The notes under the pieces: model-generated
Seen by the model: only the letters and a program-made list of their open reading frames with translations
Database searches by the model: none
What the model was told of the DNA's origin: nothing
NCBI GenBank assembly: GCA_905250025.1
Contig: CAJNOJ010000157.1
Coordinates: forward strand, 183,215-247,214
DNA from: Adineta ricciae
Taxonomy: Eukaryota > Rotifera > Eurotatoria > Adinetida > Adinetidae
Reading direction: 5' to 3'
Length of the DNA: 64,000 bases
Translations under genes and position numbers: made by a program
Shown: piece after piece, positions 1 through 12,400 of the stretch
How the letters are laid out: the number at the start of each line of letters is the position of its first letter
Numbering within the stretch: position 1 is the first letter of the stretch

Positions 1-945
1 TTTGATGTTAATGTGTAAACATAAAATGATAATGTTGGATATAAATATAAGAGAATTTCTGTAAAATATCGAAGAAATTTTTGAATAATTTGACGATTTG
101 TTGTTATAGATCCCGGATGATATGTCAGAGAAAAATAAAGTATAAAGATCATCCAAGGAATTGTTGTTAAAATGTAAAATGCAACTTGTACAAATAACAT
201 CAGAAGAACTTGATGATCACGTGAATATAATAAACGAAATGTTGATGATTTTCTTCGTTGAGAAACATTTCTTTGACGATGTTTTCGTTTTAAAACAAGA
301 TTTCGATGAATAAGTTTAATAAAAACAATCATTATCAATGGTGGAAAAAGTCCACCTGTAGAAAATGTAAAGAAACTATGATAAATCGCAAAATTGATTC
401 GTGTAATTGTACATAAACCATCTTTAATATCCAGAAAATAAAGATTATGCAATGGTAAAATAATCCATAAAAGAATTACTATTGTTATTATACGATTTGC
501 TAAACGTTGATTTGTTAAACTTCGTAAATGAGAATTCAATGATGAAGAAAAATAACGATCAATACAAGCCATTGTCATTAACCAACGATACATCATTGTG
601 AAACTTTGAGAGAAATAACCACGGAATTTACAAGGAATTGATTGTTTATCAACTGGATTCGAATAATATGTGGAATATACATGAGGAATTAAACCAAGTA
701 AAAGACCAAACATCATCATTAATGAAGCAAAAAGAAAATCTAAAAAGAAGAAAAAAAAACAGGAATTTTTCAATGATTTGTTTTTTGAGAGATTTACATG
801 TACAACAGGATATGTGACGAAATTGTCGTTGAGAAAAAAGAATTAAATTAAAGAAACATCCAGTAACACCAAATATTAATAAAATTGGAGTAAAATAACG
901 ATTCATATGATATTGAACGAGAATTAATGTGGAATTTAATGACAT
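1..945 (-). CDS. Rhodopsin-like 7TM GPCR, truncated by window edge
   Basis: Two exons. Exon 1 (945-798) starts at MSLNSTLILVQYHMNRYF and encodes TM1 with a TGCFFNLILF-type segment. A 58-bp intron (797-740) ends in TTTTTAG; a donor 6 bp upstream (803) keeps the same phase and is also possible. Exon 2 (739 to the edge) reads YFLFASLMMMFGLLLG (TM2), a conserved extracellular Cys before TM3, MACIDRYF at the end of TM3 (DRY-type motif), then TM4-TM6 and a TM7-like EILLYLYPTLSFYVYTL at the edge. I checked frame continuity back to base 1 with no stop. The family is G-protein-coupled peptide-type receptors at the plasma membrane; the ligand is unknown. The C-terminal tail and stop lie outside the window. 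Confidence 0.85.
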
Positions 946-2830
946 TTTTTCTTCTTTTATTCGAAAAGAAATTCAATTCTAATTGAAAAACTAAAATGAA
1001 AATAATTTACTTAATGAAATTGTTTGAAGTTTATTTACAATTTTCCAAATCTAAAATTCAAAAAATAAATGATGAAATTTGTTATTTCGATAAGTAAAAT
1101 CATCTTTTCTCTACGTGAGAAGTAAGTTGATTAAAGAGATATTTGACGGAAAAACAACGAACACTTTTCTTTCTTTTTCTCAACTTATAATAAAAGCTTT
1201 GAAATGATGTTAATCATTATCAATGGATATCTCAAGAAAAACACTGTTAAACATGTCTTTTCTTTCGCAAATCTTCGGATAAAAACTAAGAATTTTCATG
1301 ATAAACAAAATAATTCGAAGATTTTGTTAATATTTCAAAGATATTTTGTTTTCTTCTTCAAATATTTTCAATAATCAATATGAAATTATTTGAAGAAATG
1401 AATTTCTTCTTTTAAGTCGATAATTTGTTAATATAAGATGAAAATAAATTATTGAAAAGATTTTCTAAATGACTAAATATGACACGTGACATCAATGACA
1501 TGTCGAAGGATTTCTATTAATAAGATAATACCAGATATTTCGTCAGTGAAAAAAACTCATGTACTAACAACTCTTTGACATAGAGAAAAAGAAAATAACT
1601 TCTTCTTCTTCTTTATTCAATGTACTTTGATAATCGATTTCAACTATCTCATCATTAAACTAAATTTTGTTTGATTTCTACAGTTAATTCATCGATGAAT
1701 TTATTAATTTTGGAACAAAATATGAGCAGAAATCGAGAACTAAATCTAATTGAAGGAAAATCATGTGTAAATGTTGATCTTTAAATATAAAATTGTAAAG
1801 AAGTCGAGAATGATTTTAAAACAAAGTTTGTTTATCCAATTTGACAATAGTCTCAACAAATGATATCTATGTGTTATGCGCTTCTTTCTTTCAGACTTCA
1901 ATTCATTGAAGTAATAAACAATTGTTATGGAAGAAAAGAGAAAAGATCTTTCTTTCTGAAGAAAACATCTGTTCATCCCCCCGTTTTGTTTCCTCGAAAA
2001 CGATTTATTTTGATAAAATGCAGATTCACCAGACATATTTATAAAGAATTGATGATATCTTGAGAAAATGTTCTTCTATTGTATTTCGAGAAAAAAAGAC
2101 AATTTTTTTAAAAGAAATTGTTCAGATAGAAAAAGATCTTTCGATATAATCTGTATTGATTGTGAATTCAATCAGAGAAGATGAATTTGTTTGGTCATAA
2201 TAAATTTCTGAATATAATTCAAATCATCAAAAAGAAAATATCTGAATAACATTCACAGATTGAAGGTTTTTTTCCAAATTATAAAGAGTGAAAATCGATT
2301 TGAAGTACAATCAAAACAACATAAGAATAAACAAAACTTTGATTATTCAAATATTCCAATGTAAAGAAAGGAAATATTCGATAGAGAAAAAGTTAGTGGA
2401 ATTGATTTATTAATTCATTTTATTATTATTATGAAATACTTTTGGATAGACAAAATTCTCATCTATGTCATTGTTGCATTTGTTTTAGGTAATTTCTAAA
2501 AATAGTTCATAAGTTTTTCAATAAAATTATATCGGAAAATCATCGAATAAACGTGGATTGTGATCCATTTTTAGATATGAATAGAAAGATATGTAGCGCC
2601 ATCTATACGAATGTGATGGTTCGGTTCGTTTTCTCCAATGATTAAAAATAATCATGAGTGAGTCAATACAATCAAATGAAAAAGAATCTTTATCATATTT
2701 CAGTTTTGTTAGGGTTGCGATTGTTATTTGTTTAAAAGAAAAGGTTAAGGATTAATATTAATCTTTGCGAAAAAAAAGATTTTTTCTTCTATCTTGATTT
2801 TGATTTTAGTTATAGAAAAATAGAAGAGAC
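946..2830. other. Intergenic, AT-rich, no supported gene
   Basis: About 1.9 kb between the divergent GPCR and PGM2. The only gene-like trace is a 19-codon hydrophobic leader at 2431-2488 (MKYFWIDKILIYVIVAFVL) followed by a GT donor (GTAATT). It looks like a signal-peptide exon, but I find no matching downstream exon before PGM2. Opposed ORFs at 1761-2063 are low-complexity and look spurious. Confidence 0.5.
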
Positions 2831-5049
2831 ATGTCATCTGACAAAGACAAGAAAAGTTCGCCATCTGACGAATTATTAAAATCAATCGATTTATGGTTAA
2901 AATGGGATCAATGTGATAAAACACGAAAAGAAATTGAAGAATTAAAAAAGAATTCGAAATGGGATGATTTACAAGTTCGTTTATCTCATCGAATTCAATT
3001 TGGTACAGCTGGTCTTCGTGCTAAAATGGGAAGTGGATTTGCATTAATGAATGAATTAACTGTTATTCAAGCAACACAAGGTCTTCTTCGTCATGTACAA
3101 ACAACATTTGAAAACAAAAAAGATTCTTTAGCTGTTGTCATTGGTTTTGATGCTCGTCATCAATCACATCAATTTGCACGTTTAGCTGCTGCTCTCTTTG
3201 CACATGAAGGTATTCATGTTTATCTATTTGATTCGACAACAGTTCCCACACCATTTATTCCATTTACGGTCAAACAACTTCATTGTCAAGCGGGAATTAT
3301 GGTAACAGCAAGTCATAATCCTAAAGATGATAATGGTTATAAAGTCTATTGGGAAAATGGGGCACAGATTATTTCACCATTAGATGCACAAATTGCACAA
3401 TCTATTGAACAAAATTTAGAACCATGGAAAGATAAAGCATGGAATTTGGACATTCTTCAAGACAAAAACTCGAAATTAATTTCTGATCCAATTGAAAAGG
3501 TTTGTTGATTTTTCTCTTTTTGTCACATCTCAATTTCTTCTTCTTTTTTTTTAAAGATTCGTGATTTATATATGTCAAATTTATCTAAATTATGTTATTT
3601 TCCTGAGTTGAACGCATCAACACCATTGAAATTCGTCTATACACCAGTTCACGGTGTTGGACAACCTTATGCTGAACGTGCATTTGCTGCATTCCATTTT
3701 CAACCATTCATATCAGTTGATGAACAGAAAAATCCTGATCCGAACTTCTCTACGGTAAAATATCCAAATCCCGAAGAAGGAAAAGAAACATTGGAATGTG
3801 CTATTCGAACAGCCAATAAGAATAATGCTGATTTTATCATCGCTACAGATCCTGATGCTGATCGATTTGCACTTGCAGAACGAGATCCAACTGGTTCAAC
3901 TGAATCAGGATGGAGAATTTTAAGTGGAAATCAATTAGGAGCTTTACTTGGATGGTGGCGTTGGTTTACATGGAGAAATCGAAATCCTCATGTGAATGTC
4001 AAAGATGTTTATATGCTTTATTCAACTGTTTCATCACATATTCTCAAATCAATTGGTGAAGTTGAAGGTTTTAATACGATCGATACTCTCACAGGATTCA
4101 AATGGCTTGGAAATCGATCAAATGAACTTATTCATCAGAAAAAACATGTTCTCTTTGCTTTCGAAGAAGCCATGTAAGTCAAACATTTGATTTTCTACCG
4201 AAAATAAATCATCTTTCGTTTCAATTTAGTGGATTTATGTGTGATCCCGAGAATGTCTTAGATAAAGATGGAATATCTGCATTGGCTATTGGAGCAGAAA
4301 TGTGTGCTTATCTCAAGTCAATTGGTCGAACATTGTGTGAACAACTTAATCAAATCTCATTACTTTATGGTTATCATATCAATAACAATTCCTATGTCAT
4401 TTGTAATAAAACTGATGTCATGATGAACATGTTTGATCGACTCAGACATTATGATCAGAAGAAAGATCAGAATGCACAGGTAAATGTTCTCACGTTTCAT
4501 TTTCTTAGAGAAAAAGAAGACAATGATTTTATTATTCTTTCGAAGAAAACGAACCAAGGAGAAAAAAGTGAAGCAAAGATTCTTGTTCAATATTCAAATA
4601 AGATCAAATCTCATCTTGGTGCCAATGAAAACGAATCGAAAAATGGACAAGATGAAGAATATGTTTATCCGAAATCATGTGGAAAATATCAAATAACTGG
4701 TATTCGTGATTTAACTGTTGGAATCGAAGCTGATTTTCGTGGTGAAGGAAAAGATGAAAAACCCACTTTACCATGTTCATCAGCAACACAAATGATCACA
4801 TTTTATTTTGATAACGGTTGTGAAATTACAATTCGAGCAAGTGGAACTGAACCAAAGATTAAATGGTATTCTGAAATACGTAAAAAGAAAGAAATAAAAA
4901 ATCCATCGGAAGACAATCCAATGATTGACGATGAACAATTTCGAAAAGAAACAAAAGATGAACTTGATGCTTTAGTTGAACAAGTTGTAGAAGAATTTTT
5001 ACAACCAAAACAAAATCAATTAATTGAAAGAGAAACAACTGCCAAATAA
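2831..5049 (+). CDS. PGM2: Phosphoglucomutase-2 family (alpha-D-phosphohexomutase)
   Basis: Exons 2831-3499, 3557-4173 and 4230-5049, with introns of 57 and 56 bp, give about 701 aa. FGTAGLRAKMGSG (about residue 57) is the family N-terminal signature. TASHNPK contains the phospho-acceptor serine (Ser161). DPDADR (321-326) is the metal loop. FEEAIG, split by intron 2, is the sugar-specificity loop. RASGTEPKIKW is the C-terminal phosphate-binding loop. PGM2-type enzymes interconvert hexose or pentose 1- and 5/6-phosphates in the cytosol; the choice between phosphopentomutase and glucose-1,6-bisphosphate synthase cannot be made from sequence alone. A further in-frame 66-bp intron (4480-4545) is likely; removing it gives 679 aa. 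The start ATG follows an A-rich leader. Human PGM2 is about 612 aa, so the length is slightly long. Confidence 0.93.
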
Positions 5050-5748
5050 ACGAATGATCATTCCAAATTTTCTTCAAGCTTTTCTTTTCTGTGACTTTTC
5101 CCCGTGCATACTTTATCTTTGCAATATCATTAATCTATTCATTAGCAAGAACAGTTTTTAACTTTTTCCATTTCATAAACTATAGAATAAACACTTTAAT
5201 TATATATTAAAAGATCTTCTTCCTACGTATGAATATATGATGAATTTCAAAGAATAATATTGATGTGTAGTTAACAACACGGATTCGATGTAGTTTCTTA
5301 TGTATACACATGTCTTATAGGTTTTATTCACACGACGATGCAAAATGAGGACTTTTGACTTTTTTAGTCAAACGATGTTTGCACTGAACGATTCAGTTCA
5401 AGTGTACTTCTAAGTCTTAGGTATTTCCAAGTATTGAATGGCAGAAGCGTGATAAATTACGTGCTTCTTCTTTCGTATAGAATTTGTTACAATGGTATTG
5501 TGATTTTTCAGCCGAAAATAAAAATAAAAATTTACCTTCGCACGAGATTTCTATTCGAATTTCGAAAATCTTGAAACATATGACGACTTGTTTATTAACG
5601 AATTCATATTCCGAACAAATGAAGCTGAACTTTGAAATACCAATGATTCATCGTTAAAAATTCTTCTCATAGACGTATGATCATTGCATTGGCATTCTCG
5701 AAAAAAGTCGATTTTGGATTAAAAATCTCATTAGAATAGATTTGTATC
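5050..5748. other. Intergenic, nothing recognised
   Basis: AT-rich 3' flank of PGM2 and 5' flank of the tRNA. An AATAAA-like element (GAATAAAC near 5185) could serve PGM2 polyadenylation. No coding signal. Confidence 0.5.
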
Positions 5749-5753
5749 GCCGG

Positions 5754-5810
<57 letters not shown>

Positions 5811-5821
5811 GGGTCACGGCA
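5749..5821 (+). tRNA. tRNA-Phe: tRNA-Phe (GAA)
   Basis: A 73-nt cloverleaf: acceptor GCCGGGA/TCACGGC, D arm GCTC-AGTTGGGA-GAGC, anticodon arm TCAGA-CTGAAGA-TCTGA with anticodon GAA, variable AGGTC, T arm CCTGG-TTCGATC-CCGGG, discriminator A. The acceptor stem has one G-A mismatch at its fifth pair. The internal A and B boxes are intact. The downstream TTTCTCTTTTT is a Pol III terminator. No intron. An identical gene lies inverted at 8363-8435. Confidence 0.97.
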
Positions 5822-6316
5822 TTTCTCTTTTTGTCGATTTATATCAAATCCATTGATTACAAACATTCCGAAAATGCTGTGCACAATATATTCTTTATCA
5901 TAGAGAAAGACTTTTCCATTCAATACAAATCAATAGACGTCGCTCACATCTAAATCCAATAAACTTTTTCAAATTTCTTCTCAACAAACAAATCGCTAAA
6001 GGAAAAAAACCCTGATATTTTTTTTTCGTTTTTTTATCGATATAAAATACGTGATCAATGATATATTTATTAATAATCGATGTACCATCTGTTTCTTTAT
6101 TAAACATCATTATTGAACAGGACGACGAAAACGAAAGGATACAATTCTCTTGTTTTACTTAGTCATGCATATCTCTCTCTCTCGTTCTCTTCTCTTTCGT
6201 TGTATTACATCGATTTACTTGCATAAGTGTTTCGAACAAACTATTAGACAGTTGATTTAATCATTCGAGATATTCAATAGTCATCAAGTGCAAAGTTTTT
6301 TCTTCTTTATTTGACG
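5822..6316. other. Intergenic, nothing recognised
   Basis: Contains the tRNA terminator T-run and a CT-rich stretch near 6170-6195 upstream of the next gene. The minus ORFs here overlap the tRNA and low-complexity DNA and are not credible. Confidence 0.5.
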
Positions 6317-6805
6317 ATGAAATTTAACCTTTGTTTATTAATTCTTCTTCTTCTTCATCATTATGTTTCAACAGAAGAATCTCCAAAATTTTGTTTATGC
6401 GTATTAAAAAGTATTTTACAAGAATATTCTTTATTAACAACTGATCGACTTCCACCTCGTTATCGTCCATTAAATCCTGCTGATATTGGTTTTTATGTTG
6501 TTCCATCACGATGGAAACCAGTTAATAATGCAACATGGTCAGAACTTGCTGCAATGATCAATGCACCAACAGGAATGTATTCACATATAAGTATTAATCG
6601 AAAAGATCCATTACAAAATGGTTTACAATTAAATAGTCGTCAAACGGCATATTTAGCTGATATTGTTGCTGATTATCAGTCAATGATGTATAAAGTTGAT
6701 CTTTATCATGAAAAAATTATTCAAAATCACACAAAATCATGTTCACAAGAAGTTAAATCAAATAGTTTTGATTCAAATCAAAGTTGGCAGAAGTTTTTTG
6801 ATTAA
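6317..6805 (+). CDS. Small secreted protein of unknown function
   Basis: A single-exon ORF of about 162 aa. I take the ATG at 6317, since the open frame extends two codons upstream only through a TTG. The N-terminus MKFNLCLLILLLLHHYVSTE is a clear signal peptide with a cleavage-like VST-E. The mature part has a short Cys pair (CLC), a positively charged PPRYRPLN segment, and a helical C-terminal half, and ends in a polar tail. I recognise no domain. Codon use matches its neighbours. It lies between the two inverted tRNA-Phe genes. Confidence 0.6.
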   Translation: MKFNLCLLILLLLHHYVSTEESPKFCLCVLKSILQEYSLLTTDRLPPRYRPLNPADIGFYVVPSRWKPVNNATWSELAAMINAPTGMYSHISINRKDPLQNGLQLNSRQTAYLADIVADYQSMMYKVDLYHEKIIQNHTKSCSQEVKSNSFDSNQSWQKFFD

Positions 6806-7602
6806 AAAAAACGAAAACAATGATGAATTCATGTTTTTCATTAGAATTTAGTTTAGCCAGACAAGTTACTTGAGTTTTTTTCTTCTCTCTTTTTTTGTTT
6901 AAATATTAACAAAGAATATTTCATATTTCCTTTTTTTCTATTCGAATTAAAAGCAATTTTTCATAATAAATACCATTTTCACCTCCTTAATTATATGATC
7001 AAATCTTCATACATTATCTTTTCTGATTATTCGATCAAATGAAATTTTGATGAACTTTCAGTACAAATCGGAGTGTCTTATGTCACAGTCCTTCGTTTCA
7101 AAAACCAAATATGTACCAATGAAATTGAATGAAAATTACTCGAACGACATTGTTAAATATTCGATCAACTAATTCACATCGACAATTTCATGTCTAAAAT
7201 GACGTTCACTACCAATTTTCATAGAATTCATTAACAAAGCGATTCAATTCTGAAGACTGTGTTTCTTCGAAGTGAATATTTCATGAGGAGAATGTCCTTC
7301 AGATTAGGGTTTTTCGTTTTCGGCGTATGTGAACACAATTCGACGAGATTACGTTAGCAATGAGTCACTTTCATTCGAAAAACGGTATTTCAAAGAAAGT
7401 AAATGTGTTTAAACGAACATTGGTACACACAGAGTGAAAAATAAACAGGGAAAGAAGACTTTACCCACAATTCAGATCAAAGGATTTTGCCAAAACGATG
7501 GAATAACATGTTGGAAAGAAAAACAAGGCGTAATTCATTGACACCCGCATATCTGGAGTATAAATATGGTGAGAGAAATCTTTATCTTTTCATTCCAATT
7601 GA
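6806..7602. other. Intergenic, nothing recognised
   Basis: AT-rich. A TATAAATA element near 7559 followed by an ATG at 7566 could be a remnant promoter for the decayed ORF downstream. Confidence 0.4.
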
Positions 7603-8049
7603 TTGGTGTTCAAACGAATTGGAAAAAGAAAGCAGAAATGGACGCTTCATGTAAATGAGACTGATGTTCACGTGATTGTCTTTGTCGGTGAAAAATTTAT
7701 TTTTTGAGAACATAAAGGAATTCATCGTGTAGCATTCAATTTCAAACATTGGTGTGTTTATTTATACGTCGAATGTGAAAAACATGAACGACAACGATGG
7801 ACAGTTGAAAAAGAATTCAAGAAAGACTATGCTGCACAATATCATCAATGTTTTTGGAATAATTGTGTTGTTATGTGGTGTGGGCATTATGATTCGTTTC
7901 TTTGTACAGAAAGAGCTCGACGCATAAGTAATCAACCATTGAATGTTGCATATAATATGGCAATCACCTGGTCGAGCAATGGATATAATTTGATGAATGA
8001 TAATTGTGCGACATTTGCCAACGATTATGATCGTCGATTACCGTTCTAA
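7603..8049 (+). pseudogene. Decayed ORF with NC-type papain-like fold motif
   Basis: A reading frame open from 7603, interrupted by TGA at 7705-7707, then open for 113 codons to the stop at 8047. The second part is protein-like: Trp-, Cys- and His-rich, with HKGIHRVAFNFKHWCVYLYVE, a CFWNNCVVMWCGHY segment and C-terminal NGYNLMNDNCATFANDY. The Asn-Cys-Ala-Thr-Phe context resembles the catalytic Cys segment of LRAT/NlpC-P60-like circularly permuted papain-fold proteins. I tested removing the TGA by splicing (donor GTAAATGAG with two acceptors); both create a new stop. I therefore call it a pseudogene or fragment. The functional guess is weak. Confidence 0.4.
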
Positions 8050-8362
8050 ACACATTTTCAAAGAACTTTTTACAGATAATTTTTCTATTCCCATATCAAA
8101 TGACATATTTTTACTAATCTTGAAATTGCGATATGATTTTTCACAATAAATAAATCAACTCAAATTTATCGGTCATTTTTAAGTGATGTTTCGAAATAAT
8201 ACGAAGACTTTGATCTTTGCGACATTTAACAGACTGATGAAACCAAATGAAAAAAGGAAATTGGTCGATTGAAGTCATGCGGGTCTGTGAGGCACTATCG
8301 TGATAATGTGATGCATTATATTCTTTTCATCAATAAACGTTCATCAAATAAAAAAAGAGAAA
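8050..8362. other. Intergenic, nothing recognised
   Basis: Short AT-rich spacer that includes the tRNA terminator on the minus strand (T-run read from 8362 downward). Confidence 0.5.
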
Positions 8363-8373
8363 TGCCGTGACCC

Positions 8374-8430
<57 letters not shown>

Positions 8431-8435
8431 CCGGC
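8363..8435 (-). tRNA. tRNA-Phe: tRNA-Phe (GAA), inverted second copy
   Basis: Identical over 73 nt to the tRNA at 5749-5821, including the acceptor mismatch, but on the opposite strand about 2.6 kb away. The 11 nt before the 5' end (AGATTTGTATC) are also shared, as is the TTTCTCTTTTT after the 3' end. Both copies therefore carry the same putative upstream element and terminator. Confidence 0.97.
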
Positions 8436-9248
8436 GATACAAATCTTTGTCAAGAGATATCACATTCCTCATATTCGATTTCTTATTAAAACTACGTCTT
8501 TACTTATTTCTTCCTGTCAAGAATAGTATCTTCTACATATTTTCTCAAAATAATTCATAGTTCTATCAGCGTTTCAGTTATAAAACACCACGAAATCAAC
8601 TTCGAATATCAGAATGGTCTCGAATGTTGACTTCTTATGTAACAGATTTTCAAATGATATTAATAATGAGAACGACAATATTGGATTCTTCGTATGCATT
8701 CGAGACTTCGTTGAAAGTTTTATATCTTTACGATCTCGTCAGTTTCTGGTTGAATTACGTTCACCGAGCGAATCAATCATGAAGAACTCATCTATTGCTC
8801 GAATATTTCTTGCGTAGTCACAGATCGAACTCTGCTAAAATCGACAGAAATCAAATATTGAGGATATTTAGATTCCACACACGGTCATATCTATTTTTAC
8901 ACAAATACAGAATAAAATATTTTTATTTTGTCCCATAATGAATAATTATTTATTCGAATTTACTTTAATAACAAATGAACGGAAGAGAAAAAAACTCTTT
9001 TTCTCGCAAACAATACATAGAACTCCTACGTCAGATTGATGAAAGTTAAGGTATAATATTTGCAATAACAATCAAATCAATGATATTTCATCAGTAAAAT
9101 GAAGATTTTTCTTAGAATAAAAAATGAAATTAACAAGACGAAGAAAAAACAACAACTTAGCAAATGTATGTTGATAAAAAGAATATGACATTGTTTTTTG
9201 AGATAACATAATGAATATAAATCTCGAAAAGGAACTACAAAGTTTGCT

Positions 9249-9252
<4 letters not shown>
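8436..9252. other. Intergenic, nothing supported
   Basis: An ORF at 8614-8817 (67 codons) has no domain, signal peptide or family resemblance and is not called. Confidence 0.4.

Positions 9253-9283
<31 letters not shown>
9253..9283. repeat. (AG)n microsatellite
   Basis: About 15 uninterrupted AG dinucleotides, some 160 bp upstream of the start codon of the large module-repeat gene. Expected to vary in length between alleles. Confidence 0.95.
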
Positions 9284-9286
<3 letters not shown>

Positions 9287-9443
9287 GTTGTTTTTAATCT
9301 ATCATTGACATTTCACAAGATCATAAAGGAGAGTCTATTTTATTTCCAGATAAGAGTTACGTTAGATCATTGAGTAACGATTATCGTGAAGAAAAAACTC
9401 TTTGATTATTTGATTTCTTTAATTTGAAAATAATGAAATAAGA

Positions 9444-12400
9444 ATGATACCTTTCAAAGCATTTTATCATGAAACAATTCGACGAATTCGAGATTATAAT
9501 ATTTTCATAAGAGAAGAAAACGATTATGATGATGAAAATCCAACAAATGAAAGAGAAATTGTGAAAGAACAAAAATATGCAACTTGGCTTTACATTCTTC
9601 TTCTTTTCAGTAAGATTTAAATGATGAAATGAAAAAGATCTTTTCAATTTTTCTAGTTTCAATTTACATTCTTTTCTTTGCAAATTTAATTCAACATCAA
9701 CAACATACAATTGTTATTTCTAATATAACTTTAAATATGTTTAAGAAACTTTCTTTTGAATATGACAAAACTCTGTTATGTCCATGTTCAAATATAAATA
9801 TTCCACAGAAGAATTTCATTGATCACATAATTAAATTTCATCCTGTGTGTTCGAGTATCTTTGTAAGTGAACAATGGATAAATTCATTGTATTTAAGAAA
9901 TGCGAGTATTTATGGAACAAATGATTTTCGATCAACAGCATATTCCCAAGTAAGATAAAGATTCTCGATACGTTTCATGCAGATCTTTGAGAAGATCTTT
10001 CGACAATTTGTTCACTTTTTATTTTAGTTTCGACTTTTATCAGATCTTTGTTCATTTTCTCGCGAAATAACTGATGAAATTGAAAAGAATTTTAATAATG
10101 ATGAAATCATCACAGATTATCTTCTTTCGGAAAATCAACTCGAATCAAAAGTGAATAAAACAATTGAATTTCTTCGAAAAAGTCTATCAGTTCGAATAAA
10201 TTTATTTCTTAATTATCTACGTTCAATAATTCTTGGAAATTTTCTCGTATCTGCTCTAAATACCAATTATCTTCTGACAATTGTTAATTCATTAACTGAT
10301 CCAAGATTAGCGAGTACAGATACATGTTATGTCTTCAGAAATGATCTTGAAAAACACTTAATAGGTTGTAGTCATTTCAATTCAGTAGGTAAAGTTTCTT
10401 TTGACAATCTTTCGGATGTGACAATGTCGATGTATTATGACTATTTGGAATGGCGTGAAAACGATTCAAATGATTCGATGGTTGATGGATTTTATACAAG
10501 TTGTTTACCTTTCGAAGGTCTTCTTCAAAGTACATTAGATTGTTTATATGAATATCAATGTATTGAATTGTTAATGAAAAGATTTCGAAATATTATCAAA
10601 GTAAACATCGAATTGTAAAATATTTTCTTCATATTTGTTGTTTTCAGATGAATATCAATTGGAACAATTCATTGTTGATTTCAGATAAAGAAAAGAAATC
10701 AATTTCTCATTATCTTAATGATTTATTTGTTGAAGAATGGTTAACAAAAAAGAATTATACTGAATATTTTCATAAATGTTCACCATCATTATGTTCATAT
10801 ACAATTTCGAATCGAACAAATTTTTCTTATTCAATTACTTTATTAATTAGTCTTTATGGTGGTTTAATTCTTATTTTACGATTATTTACGCCATTTCTCG
10901 TCAAGATTTTCTTTAAATTCAAACATTTTATTATTAATCATCATAATTACAATTGTAATCATTTGAATTCAAATAGAATTTTTCAAAATATTCTTTTATT
11001 TAGTTTTAACTTCATTGAAAAATAATATTCAATTCTTTATTGAACATATGAAAAAGTTAAATTTATTCAAACAAACTAATCGACGAACAGAAATTCATCT
11101 AAAACAACAAAAGATCAGCACACGTGTTTATTTTATTTTCTTTCTCGGTAGAAATCTTTCTTCATAGAAAGAAAATCTCGTAGAAAAGTATGTCAAATAT
11201 CTAAAAGATTTCGTTTTTTTATTTGTTAAGGTTTAAGTACAACATTGATTATTTACAATTTGATAAATACCGAAATAATCCAAATAACAAAAATGAATCC
11301 AACATTAAATGATTATGATGAATTACAAAAGATTTCTTCATCAACATGTCAATGTCCATGTTCAAATGTTATTATATCTTATGAGAAATTCATTTCTTTT
11401 TCTCCAAAATTTCATGAAATTTGTCGAAGTGAATTGATAAGTGAAGAATGGCTGATGATTTTAGAACAAACTCGAATGGGATATGAATTTTCTGATTGGC
11501 GAAATGTTGCTTTTTCTCATTTGAAATTCATATCTGAAATGTGTCAAATATCAAAGAAAACAATTGATGATGCCATTGATCGTTTTCTTTCGAATCCATT
11601 TATTGTTTTAAATCTATTAAGTCAAGAAATGTTTTATAAACAAATCAATGCAACATTTGATGAATTTTCTCGATCAATTATTAAATATTTTCATTTATTT
11701 ATCAAAATAACCCAAATACAAAACCAAGTCGATCAACCATATTTTGGACCAATTAGAAAAATAGGAATGCGACCAGAAAATTCAAATCCTGTTGCAACTT
11801 TTACAAGAAAAACAGGATCTGATCATATTCATGTCGAAGTATTTCTTCTCAACTCAATTTTTTTTATCGTATCGACATTTTTTTTGATCTTTTCAGATAA
11901 ATTTTCAATTACGTGGTCCACGTTATTCAAATTCTTCGAATTGTATTTGTGCTATTGATGCAAATTGTCAAATTCCTGTTAATATTTTTGATTTTGATCG
12001 TGGTTCAACACGCAATCCAATTAGTATTCATCGTTATACAGCATATGGAATAGTTCAGGGATGTTCAACTATTAATTCAGTGATGTTATCAACATTTGAA
12101 TGTTATTATAATCATTCGGGTTGTTTATCAAGTCTCTTGAATTATAGTAAAAAAACTTATATTGGGATGGTTGAAAATCCATCAAGGTTTTCTGTTTCAC
12201 CATTGATTTATCATTCAGAAACAAGTCGTTTTCCGCCAAATACTTCAATATCGAGAATAATCGATGAAATCATGGTTGAACAATGGAATCCTTTGTCATC
12301 ATATGAACAATTTTATCGATCATGTTCACCGAAATCTTGTTCTTATCTGGAAAAAGTTCGTGCGAAGAATGTTGTCGAAGTAATCATTACATTTATTTCA

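Noticed and set aside
8614-8817. 67-codon ORF
   Set aside because: No domain, signal peptide, splice partner or repeat family; expected by chance in this composition.
11839-11958. Hydrophobic C-terminus of the ORF at 11245-11958 (FLLNSIFFIVSTFFLIF) as a TM helix
   Set aside because: It is intron sequence (11839-11896). Splicing to 11897 gives EINFQLRGPRYSNSSNCICA, matching the family module.
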